Assembly (NCBI GenBank): GCA_963729165.1
Contig: CAVSMM010000009.1
Coordinates: 91,128-155,127 of the forward strand
DNA length: 64,000 bases
Direction: 5' to 3'
From: JACCZX01 sp963729165
Lineage (GTDB): Bacteria; Pseudomonadota; Gammaproteobacteria; Burkholderiales; Burkholderiaceae_F
The notes under the pieces were generated by a model. The model did no database searches. It was given only the letters and a program-made list of their open reading frames with translations, and was not told the origin of the DNA. Shown here piece by piece: positions 19,095 through 25,853 of the stretch. A program made the translations under genes and the position numbers. Position 1 is the stretch's first letter; every line of letters starts with the position of its first letter.

Positions 19095-19406
19095 TTACTT
19101 GATCGTCAGCACATACCTGGCGAGAGTCAACGCGTCGGCATCCGACAGCTGCGGATGCGGCGGCATCGGCATCTCGCCCCACGCACCGGCACCACCGGCC
19201 TGGATTTTCTTGGCCAGTTTTTCGGCGGCACTGCTATCGGCCGAATACTTCGCAGCGACGTCCTTGTAAGCGGGGCCGATCATTTTCCTCTCGTTGTGAT
19301 GGCATGCCACGCAGTTGTGCTTTTTGAGCATGTCGGCATCTGCGAACGAAGAGCCTGCAGACGCCATCAGACCGAGTGCAATTGGCAGAGAAACAAACTT
19401 GCGCAT
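19095..19406 (-). CDS. Small class I cytochrome c (c551/c8-like)
   Basis: 103 residues from ATG 19406 (MRKFVSLPIALGLMASAGSS signal peptide). The mature part is about 80 residues with one haem site CVACH and the Met ligand region EMPMPPHPQLSDADA. This matches the small Pseudomonas c551 kind of electron carrier. Upstream ORF extension to 19454 is not needed. It is convergent with the PQQ sugar dehydrogenase and may accept its electrons (inference). Confidence 0.85.
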   Translation of the reverse strand: MRKFVSLPIALGLMASAGSSFADADMLKKHNCVACHHNERKMIGPAYKDVAAKYSADSSAAEKLAKKIQAGGAGAWGEMPMPPHPQLSDADALTLARYVLTIK

Positions 19407-19500
19407 TGACTGTCTCCTGAAGTTCTCAAACGATAAGCGATTGCTTGTTAGCAAACGGTCAACACCGGATTATTCTAGAAGCGGATTGGAGTTGACCCAG

Positions 19501-20052
19501 ATGAAGAAGCTTGCCGCGCTGGCTACCAGCACCATCGCGCTCATCGCTGGCTGTCTTGCCGCACCCTTCGCACGCGCCGTGGAAATCGACATGAGCGAGG
19601 TGCGTCGTATCGCGAAGGAGCCGGTCCATCAGATCCTGCACGGCACGCCGTTCATTGACATCTCAGACTCGGACTATCTGCAGAAGGTCGATACCGGCAC
19701 ACGACCGGTCATCGTCGTGTTCTATGCCGACAAAGACGAAAAGTCCCGCCTTCTCGCAACACTGGGGCGGTATCTGGCAGCCGACTTCAGCAACAAGATC
19801 ACCTTCTATGCGTATCGCGCCGGTAACGGCGCGCAGGTAGGCAAGAACAAGCTGCAGCACTTGCAGAAGAGTTACGGCGTCAAGCAAATACCTGCGACGC
19901 TGTTCTACGACAACGACAAGGGAAAGATGGAGTTGGAGCGCACCAACTATGCCGTGCCGACACTGGCTGAATACAGGACGCCGAGCACGTTCTTCTTCAA
20001 GGTTTACTACAACACCATCTCCGACTACATCAACAAGAACATCCTCGACTAA
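19501..20052 (+). CDS. Exported thioredoxin-fold protein without CxxC
   Basis: 183 residues from ATG 19501 (MKKLAALATSTIALIAGCLA), with a signal peptide ending at about FARA. The domain reads RPVIVVFYADKDEKSRLLAT, then YGVKQIPATLFYDND, the beta-strand and cis-Pro patterns of thioredoxin. The usual active-site WCxxC is replaced by ADKDEKS, so it is not a disulphide exchanger by itself. It shares an intergenic region with the divergent cytochrome c gene. The N-terminus of the M20 peptidase gene at 20676 begins with nearly the same bases (MKKLA). Confidence 0.65.
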   Translation: MKKLAALATSTIALIAGCLAAPFARAVEIDMSEVRRIAKEPVHQILHGTPFIDISDSDYLQKVDTGTRPVIVVFYADKDEKSRLLATLGRYLAADFSNKITFYAYRAGNGAQVGKNKLQHLQKSYGVKQIPATLFYDNDKGKMELERTNYAVPTLAEYRTPSTFFFKVYYNTISDYINKNILD

Positions 20053-20075
20053 CGAGTTCTAGCTTTACTTCTGCG

Positions 20076-20106
20076 GGCGCCGATTCGCGATAAACGAATC
20101 GGCGCC
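20076..20106 (+). terminator. Perfect 12-base-stem hairpin between convergent genes
   Basis: GGCGCCGATTCG at 20076-20087 and its exact complement at 20095-20106 with a 7-base loop. It lies between the thioredoxin-like gene and the 42-residue lipoprotein gene, so it can serve both strands. Confidence 0.75.
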
Positions 20107-20117
20107 TGGACCACGAA

Positions 20118-20246
20118 TTACTCGCCACCGTTATAGGTCTTGCTTTCTGTGAACAGCTCGTCTGGCGCGCCAGAGAAGCTCGCGCAACCTGCTGCCAAAG
20201 AGACCAAAACCGCAACGATGATTGAAAGGACAGATTTGCTTTTCAT
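20118..20246 (-). CDS. Very small lipoprotein (42 residues)
   Basis: ATG 20246 is preceded by GGAG (CTGGAGAAAATC). The product starts MKSKSVLSIIVAVLVSLA with a lipobox AAGC, then only about 22 mature residues (ASFSGAPDELFTESKTYNGG, then E). The ribosome site, signal peptide and lipobox together make it a convincing gene despite its size. The hairpin at 20076-20106 lies just after it. Function unknown. It is below the length limit of most gene callers. Confidence 0.7.
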   Translation of the reverse strand: MKSKSVLSIIVAVLVSLAAGCASFSGAPDELFTESKTYNGGE

Positions 20247-20312
20247 GATTTTCTCCAGTTAATGTTTAAGCAAGGATTTAATGAACTCCCGTTCGTACTG
20301 AACGGTTCGGAG

Positions 20313-20379
20313 AGTCTCAGTCAGGCCGTGACAATCGGACAGAGCAGATTCATCGAGAATGGTGTAGAAAATTCAGCAA
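20313..20379. repeat. Dispersed 67-base repeat, copy 1
   Basis: The block containing GACAATCGGACAG, GCAGATTCA and TTCAGCAA recurs at 39342-39407 with a few substitutions and two single-base gaps. Here it lies between two very small genes, upstream of the 42-residue lipoprotein on the minus strand. Confidence 0.7.
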
Positions 20380-20395
20380 CGTACGAAGGGTCTGG

Positions 20396-20563
20396 TTAAC
20401 GGCTTGCCAACACGGCTGTCGTAGGCTGGCCATATCCCGCGTCAGCGACATACGAAAATGCAAGCAGATCGATGAAACCACCGATCGACAACGTTATCGA
20501 CAGAGCAGCAATCACGATTACTAGTCGGACCCATGGGGCTTTGCGTTTGTATTCACCGTTCAT
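20396..20563 (-). CDS. Small single-span membrane protein (55 residues)
   Basis: ATG 20563 with ribosome site GGAG (GGAGAACCAAA). The product reads MNGEYKRKAPWVRLVIVIAA and continues as one hydrophobic helix to about residue 36, then a polar tail ending VLASR. The strong RBS and helix argue for a real gene, but I do not recognise it. It precedes the 42-residue lipoprotein on the same strand with repeat copy 1 between them. Confidence 0.55.
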   Translation of the reverse strand: MNGEYKRKAPWVRLVIVIAALSITLSIGGFIDLLAFSYVADAGYGQPTTAVLASR

Positions 20564-20675
20564 TTTGGTTCTCCATTTGGCCTGTCTGATCAGGCGCCTG
20601 GATCGTGCGCTGAGCGGCAGCGCAAGTCTGTGGGTAAATGCTCAAGAGTTTTGAAGAAAATTCGGAAAGGGCAAC

Positions 20676-22061
20676 ATGAAGAAGCTTGCCGTGCTGGCGT
20701 TTGCCGGCGCTTGCCTCACGCTTCAGGCCAAAGCGCAGACGCTTGATGCGCACCAGAAGCTCACACTGGACATCTACCGCGAGTTGATTGAAGTCAACAC
20801 GGTGCATCCGCATGGCGACAACACGGCCGCCGCGCGCGCAGTGGCAAAACGATTGCTCGACGCGGGCTTCGATGCAAAGGATGTTGAAGTCGTCGAGCCC
20901 GCGCCAAGGAAAGGCAATCTCGTTGCGCGCTATCGCGGCAGCGGTGCACAGAAACCAATGCTGCTGCTCGCGCACATCGACGTCGTCGAGGCCAAGAAGG
21001 AAGACTGGTCCGACGGCCTCGACCCTTTCAAGCTCACCGAGAAAGACGGCTACTACTACGGACGCGGCACGCTGGACGACAAGGCAATGGCCGCGATCTT
21101 CGTGGCGAATCTCATTCGCTACAAAAAGGAAGGCTTGAAGCCGAAGCGCGATCTCATCATCGCGCTGACCGCCGATGAAGAAGGCGGTACGCACAATGGC
21201 GTCGGTTGGTTGCTGGCCAACCGCCGCGAATTGATCGATGCGGAGTTCGCCCTGAATGAAGGCGGTGGCGGAACCAATCGCAACGGCAAGCCTTACATTC
21301 AAGGCGTGCAGGTCAGCGAGAAGCTGTACCTCACCTTCGACATGGAAGCCACCAACGCAGGCGGCCACAGCTCTGTGCCGCAGAAGGACAACGCGATCTA
21401 CGACCTCTCTGCGGCGCTGGATCGCTTATCTCGCTTCGATTTCCCGGTGCGCCTGGGCTACGTTACGCGCCGCTACTTCTCGACGCTTTCCAATATCGAA
21501 ACCGGCGCGTTGTCGGAGGCGATTGCGGCACTCGCGCAAGACCGGGCCACCGATGCACAGCTGAGAATCGTGTCGGACGTGCCACGCTATAACGCGCAGC
21601 TACGTACCACCTGCGTGGCGACGCGATTGGAAGGTGGCCACGCCGACAACGCTCTGCCGCAGCGTGCGAAGGCGACCGTCAATTGCAGGCTGCTGCCGCG
21701 TGAAGATCCCGACTTTGTCTTGAAGAGTCTCGCGGACGTGGCCGGTCCGCGCGTCAGCGTCAAGGCGCGCTTCGCGCCGAGCACAAGCGAAGCGACCGAC
21801 GCCCAGTCGCAGGCTTTTAAAACGATCCAGAGCGTTTCGGAGGTCATGTGGTCCGGCGTCCCCGTCGTGCCCGTCATGAGCACGGGCGCCACCGATGGAT
21901 CACGGCTGCGCAATGCGGGCATTCCCACCTACGGCACCTCAGGCATCTTCGTCGAGTATGGCGAGATCCGCATTCACGGCCGCGATGAGCGCGTGCTGAT
22001 CAAGTCGTTCTTCGACGGCAGCGAGTTTCTTTATCGACTGGTGAAGGCCTTGTCCGAATGA
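20676..22061 (+). CDS. Exported M20 family metallopeptidase
   Basis: 461 residues with a signal peptide (MKKLAVLAFAGACLTLQAKA). The M20 zinc site is visible: LLLAHIDVVEAKKEDW (first His/Asp), YGRGTLDDKA (bridging Asp), ADEEGG (catalytic Glu-Glu) and a late His in EIRIHGRDERV. The lid domain includes EATNAGGHSSVPQKDNA. The family removes residues from dipeptides, acylated amino acids or related amides; a periplasmic location is expected. There is a stem-loop after the stop (22126-22150). Confidence 0.9.
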   Translation: MKKLAVLAFAGACLTLQAKAQTLDAHQKLTLDIYRELIEVNTVHPHGDNTAAARAVAKRLLDAGFDAKDVEVVEPAPRKGNLVARYRGSGAQKPMLLLAHIDVVEAKKEDWSDGLDPFKLTEKDGYYYGRGTLDDKAMAAIFVANLIRYKKEGLKPKRDLIIALTADEEGGTHNGVGWLLANRRELIDAEFALNEGGGGTNRNGKPYIQGVQVSEKLYLTFDMEATNAGGHSSVPQKDNAIYDLSAALDRLSRFDFPVRLGYVTRRYFSTLSNIETGALSEAIAALAQDRATDAQLRIVSDVPRYNAQLRTTCVATRLEGGHADNALPQRAKATVNCRLLPREDPDFVLKSLADVAGPRVSVKARFAPSTSEATDAQSQAFKTIQSVSEVMWSGVPVVPVMSTGATDGSRLRNAGIPTYGTSGIFVEYGEIRIHGRDERVLIKSFFDGSEFLYRLVKALSE

Positions 22062-22125
22062 CGCGCGCGGGACGATCCCATTTCTTGAATGTTTCAGGCG
22101 AGAGGTGACCGGCTCTGACCAGCGG

Positions 22126-22150
22126 CGTGCGAATCGGGGGTATTCGCACG
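22126..22150 (+). terminator. Hairpin between convergent genes
   Basis: CGTGCGAAT and ATTCGCACG form a perfect 9-base stem around a 7-base G-rich loop, between the M20 peptidase and the 60-residue membrane protein that points the other way. Confidence 0.65.
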
Positions 22151-22186
22151 TCACCGGACAGAGACGCGGCTTTCATCTGACTTCTA

Positions 22187-22369
22187 CTACCCTGAAGCGA
22201 AGTACGTGGCGGCAGCAACGAAGGCGGCGCGTACCACAGCAGCCACTACCGGTACCGTCCCTGCGTTCACCACCACCGCACCGACACCGAATGTCGACAC
22301 GACGAACATCGCAACAATTACAAAGGCGTAGAAGAAGTCATTCTTCGTTGTGAATCGATCCCGTTTCAT
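22187..22369 (-). CDS. Small membrane protein (60 residues)
   Basis: ATG 22369 preceded by AAAGGTG. MKRDRFTTKNDFFYAFVIVA begins a polar 12-residue head, then two hydrophobic stretches (FVIVAMFVVSTFGVGAVVV and VPVVAAVVRAAFVAAATYF). The composition and RBS support a real gene. Function unknown. A terminator lies immediately upstream, so it has its own promoter within about 30 bases or is read from farther up. Confidence 0.6.
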   Translation of the reverse strand: MKRDRFTTKNDFFYAFVIVAMFVVSTFGVGAVVVNAGTVPVVAAVVRAAFVAAATYFASG

Positions 22370-22401
22370 ACATCACCTTTAGCGTTAAGACTGCACAAAC
22401 A

Positions 22402-22436
22402 AAAAGCCCGGAGGCGTTCACGCGATCCGGGCTTTT
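22402..22436 (-). terminator. Rho-independent terminator
   Basis: Stem AAAAGCCCGGA / TCCGGGCTTTT with a 13-base loop. On the minus strand it is followed by a T-rich run (TTTTTGTTT), the classical form. It closes the minus-strand transcript coming from the PhoX gene and the 53-residue ORF. Confidence 0.85.
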
Positions 22437-22454
22437 GGCTGGCAGCTTATTCAG

Positions 22455-22616
22455 CTACATGCCTGAACCTCCGCCCGGATCGATCGCCATGACAAAGCCG
22501 GAAAGCGCTTCGCCAATGCCAGACGCCATCACGCTGTGCGCCAAAATGCGGCGGCACATAACCGTTTCCGCGAGCAGTGCTCGCAGAGACAGTTGCGGAT
22601 TGCGGCTGTTGAACAT
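22455..22616 (-). CDS. Small ORF (53 residues) with Gly-rich C-terminus
   Basis: ATG 22616 to TAG 22455, ending 18 bases before a strong terminator. The product starts MFNSRNPQLSLRALLAETVM and ends AIDPGGGSGM. An AAAGGG lies about 9 bases before the start, a weak but possible RBS. It follows PhoX on the same strand. The tail resembles the short Gly-rich ends seen in some exported or modified peptides, but no modifying enzyme is nearby. Coding status is unproven. Confidence 0.4.
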   Translation of the reverse strand: MFNSRNPQLSLRALLAETVMCRRILAHSVMASGIGEALSGFVMAIDPGGGSGM

Positions 22617-22652
22617 CTCAAGACCCTTTCACACTGGCACCATTGCCAGCGC

Positions 22653-22787
22653 ATGCAAATCGTATCGAGCGTGCTGAAGTCGGTAAAGAATTTCCTGCGT
22701 GAATATTCGGCGTTGAGTCAGCGAAGCAACAGTTATCAAAATCATTTCAACTCGCAGAACCGAAACGGCGGCCTCGTAGTGGCTTAG
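22653..22787 (+). CDS. Possible short ORF (44 residues)
   Basis: ATG 22653 opens a frame MQIVSSVLKSVKNFLREYSA with a low-complexity Asn/Gln/Ser tail ending NGGLVVA. No clear ribosome site precedes it and its 3' end overlaps the PhoX stop on the other strand by 4 bases. The amphipathic head is suggestive, nothing more. Confidence 0.2.
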   Translation: MQIVSSVLKSVKNFLREYSALSQRSNSYQNHFNSQNRNGGLVVA

Positions 22788-24718
22788 CCGCCGATCTCGC
22801 CGCCGTCATTGCGCGTGATCGCCAGCACCGATGAGCGCGGCGGCATGTCGTCGCGGAAATCCGGCCAGCGCGTGGACGGTTTCTCGAACGTCGATCCCTT
22901 TTCGTCGCCGGGGTGCTGCACGGCGAGGAATAGCGTCCTGCCGTCGGGCGTGAATTCGGGACCGCAAATCTCGCTGCCGCGCGGGCCATTGAAGAAGCAG
23001 CGCGTCGCGCCTCGTCCCGGTCCACTCACTGGTGCGGCATAAAGGCTGTCGTTGAAGCCCGCACTGTCGTCCTGGCCATCGGTCGAGATCCAGATGCGTC
23101 CTTTCGGATCGAAGGCGACGTTATCCGGCGCTGCAACCCAGCCGTTGGCGCTCACCGCGTTGCCATAGCGCGCACCGTGGCTCGGATCGTTCGGATCTCC
23201 GGCGAGCATGAAAAAGCCCCAGTCGCACTCGGTCGCGGCGTGATCGGGCTTGCCGTTCACAAGCGGCGGAACGATCTCGATGATGTGTCCGAAGCGGTTG
23301 TTGGCGCGCGGATTGGCCGCGTCGATCTGGTCAGGCTTGCGGCTCTCGTTGAAGGTCATCACCACATAGACGCGCCCGCTCGCAGGATGCGCTTCCACGT
23401 CCTCCGGACGATCCATCGGCGTCGCTTTGAGCAGGTCGCCCGCGCGCCGTGCGTCGATCACCACGTCGGCCTGGCTGTGAAAGCCATTGGCCGGTGTCAG
23501 CGGGCCTTGACCGTAAACCAGCGGCAGCCAGCGCATCTTGCCGTTGGCTTCGAAGCGCGCGGCATAAAGCGTCCCGTTGTCCATCAGGTCGCGGTTCGCC
23601 TCGGGTCGCGAGGGATCGTATCTGCCATCGGTGACGAACTTGAAGACATATTCCATGCGCGCATCGTCACCGGAATAGAAGGCAACACGCCCGTCGTGAC
23701 TGACCGCATGAGTCGCGCACTCATGCGCCGCACGGCCGAGCGCGGTGCGCTTGACTGGCGTGGACTTCGGATCGTAAGGATCGATCTCGACGATCCAGCC
23801 GAAGCGGTTCGGCTCGTTGCCTTCCTTGTCGAGATTGAAGCGATCGAAATGGCGTCCCCATGCTTCGTAGCGCCCGCGTCCGGAGATGTTGTAGCGCTTG
23901 CGCGATGCAGCCTCCGGACCCTGCGCTGCGTTGCCGGCAAAGTAGTTTTGGAAGTTCTCTTCCGCAGTGAGCATCGTTCCCCACGGCGTGATGCCGCCCG
24001 CGCAGTTGTTGAACGTGCCGAACACTTTCGTGCCGGATGGATCTGACGGCGTCTGCATGCGCGGGTGGCGTGCGGCGGGACCGGAGATGCGCATCTCCGC
24101 GTTAGTCGAGATGCGGCGGTTGTAGCGACTGTCGTCGACCACACGCCAGCGGTTGCCCTCCTTCGCGATTTCGATAACCGTAAAGCCCTGCGCCGCCATC
24201 TGGACTTCGCACTGCTCACGCGTCAGATCGGACAGGCTCTTCACTCCGGGAAAGCAGAGCGCAGCGCGGTGGTTCTCGTGGTTGACGCCAAGGAGCCCGC
24301 GTGTCGACGAGCTCGACCCGCGCGGCAGCGGCATATAAGCGATGAAATCGTTGTCCGTACCGAACTGTTGCTCCTGCTCTGCGCCGGTCTGTCGGCCGGG
24401 GCGATACTGCGGCGCGCCGCGATGGATCGGATCGCCCTGGCGGATAAGCACCTGAGCGTTGTATCCGGGCGGGACGTGGTGCTTGTCGTCAGTGGTGCGT
24501 CCGACCTCGGTGAAGTCGAGCGGTGCTGAGCCATCTGCTCCGGTCTTCGAACCCGAGCCGATCGTCGCGCAACCGAATAGTCCGAATGCGCCACTGGCGG
24601 CCATGCCCTTGAGCACAGTGCGGCGCGAAAGTCGCGCGTCGATGATCGTTGCGATGGCCGGCTCGGTCGACGGATTCACGCACGTCCCGTCGCGCGCTTC
24701 GAAAGGGTCGTGGCTCAT
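22784..24718 (-). CDS. phoX: PhoX-type secreted phosphatase (DUF839), Tat substrate
   Basis: 644 residues. The N-terminus has a twin-arginine signal (SRRTVLKGMAASGAFGLFG). The body carries family landmarks: PPGYNAQVLIRQGDP, LLGVNHENH, NNCAGGITPWGTMLTAEENF, the block DRFNLDKEGNEPNRFGWIVE and RPEDVEAHPASGRVYVVMTF. PhoX is a Fe/Ca metal alkaline phosphatase of the periplasm that releases phosphate from organic esters. A pho box was not identified upstream. Confidence 0.85.
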   Translation of the reverse strand: MSHDPFEARDGTCVNPSTEPAIATIIDARLSRRTVLKGMAASGAFGLFGCATIGSGSKTGADGSAPLDFTEVGRTTDDKHHVPPGYNAQVLIRQGDPIHRGAPQYRPGRQTGAEQEQQFGTDNDFIAYMPLPRGSSSSTRGLLGVNHENHRAALCFPGVKSLSDLTREQCEVQMAAQGFTVIEIAKEGNRWRVVDDSRYNRRISTNAEMRISGPAARHPRMQTPSDPSGTKVFGTFNNCAGGITPWGTMLTAEENFQNYFAGNAAQGPEAASRKRYNISGRGRYEAWGRHFDRFNLDKEGNEPNRFGWIVEIDPYDPKSTPVKRTALGRAAHECATHAVSHDGRVAFYSGDDARMEYVFKFVTDGRYDPSRPEANRDLMDNGTLYAARFEANGKMRWLPLVYGQGPLTPANGFHSQADVVIDARRAGDLLKATPMDRPEDVEAHPASGRVYVVMTFNESRKPDQIDAANPRANNRFGHIIEIVPPLVNGKPDHAATECDWGFFMLAGDPNDPSHGARYGNAVSANGWVAAPDNVAFDPKGRIWISTDGQDDSAGFNDSLYAAPVSGPGRGATRCFFNGPRGSEICGPEFTPDGRTLFLAVQHPGDEKGSTFEKPSTRWPDFRDDMPPRSSVLAITRNDGGEIGG

Positions 24719-24810
24719 ATGTGTCTCCGTGCGTCCGATTTATTGATTTCAGCTTAGCGTTATTAGCATCCTACTATTCGACGCTTTCGGGGCGACAGTA
24801 TCGTTACTGC

Positions 24811-25683
24811 TTATGGCTTCGCAGTCGGCGCGCCTCCGAACGGCAGCGGCTTCAGCGACCGCAGGTAGGCGACGATCGCCGCCATGTCCTGATCGTTGAT
24901 GTTCTTGTACCAGTCAAACGCCATCGGCGGTTTCAGCGGACTGCCGTCGCGGCTCTTGCCTTCGCGAATCGCACGCGCGATCTCGGCGTCGCTCCAATCT
25001 TTGAGGGCCCTTGGCGTCAGGTTTCTTGACACCGATACGCCCCACGGGCCGGCGAATGGCGAACCGCCGGCGCCGAGGCGTTGCCTATCCATGCCGCGCT
25101 CGTTGTACGGCGTATGGCAGTCGACGCAATGGCCGAGAGGTCCGGCCAGGTACGCGCCGTATTTGACCTGATCGCTGCGCGCCGGCGCGACGATCGTCTT
25201 CTTGATCGGCGGCCCATAGCGCTTCGGCAGCTTGATATGAAAGATCGACTTCGGCACGACGTTCTTCACCGGCGGCTGCGCGCGCAAATACGCCACCAGC
25301 GCGCGCGCGTCGTCATCCGACATGCCGCGATACATGTGAATCGGCATCGGCGGGCCGATCAGCGAACCGTCGGGTCGAATCCCTTCACGAATGCCGCGTA
25401 TCAGCTGCGCTTCGGTCCATTTGCCGACGCCCGTCTCCGGATCGGGCGTGATGTTCGCGGCGTACGCCTTGAACGGCTTCTCGTCGAAGACTTGTCCGCC
25501 GGACAGGCCGAGCTCGGGCATCGGGCGGCCTTGCTTGTCGCGCTGCGCGTGGCAGTTGCCGCACGCGACGATGCTGTTCATCAGATAGGTGCCGCGTTCG
25601 AGAAGCTTGGCGTCTTGACTGAGCGCGGGCTGTGCCGCAAATGCAAGCGCGCCGAAAGCGACTACGAGTGAATGAATACGCAT
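24811..25683 (-). CDS. Exported di-haem cytochrome c
   Basis: 290 residues with a signal peptide (MRIHSLVVAFGALAFAAQPA). Two haem motifs, CGNCH and CVDCH, each head a cytochrome c domain; candidate Met ligands are IGPPMPIHMY and LKPPMAFDWY. This arrangement is that of cytochrome subunits serving periplasmic quinoprotein or flavin dehydrogenases. It is divergent from the membrane PQQ dehydrogenase at 25854, so the two probably work together. Confidence 0.85.
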   Translation of the reverse strand: MRIHSLVVAFGALAFAAQPALSQDAKLLERGTYLMNSIVACGNCHAQRDKQGRPMPELGLSGGQVFDEKPFKAYAANITPDPETGVGKWTEAQLIRGIREGIRPDGSLIGPPMPIHMYRGMSDDDARALVAYLRAQPPVKNVVPKSIFHIKLPKRYGPPIKKTIVAPARSDQVKYGAYLAGPLGHCVDCHTPYNERGMDRQRLGAGGSPFAGPWGVSVSRNLTPRALKDWSDAEIARAIREGKSRDGSPLKPPMAFDWYKNINDQDMAAIVAYLRSLKPLPFGGAPTAKP

Positions 25684-25853
25684 CGCAGCTGATCTCCCAT
25701 TGATGACGGCGGGCGGGATAGTGGCTTATTGCTTTGCCAGAAGCAACAGCGAGGTGGTCCGCCATCGCCAACAGCAGACATTGGGGTGACAACTGTGCAC
25801 GACATTGCTTCGGCTACTCTTCGAGGCAAGAGTCTCAAGAGTCCGGAGGAACC

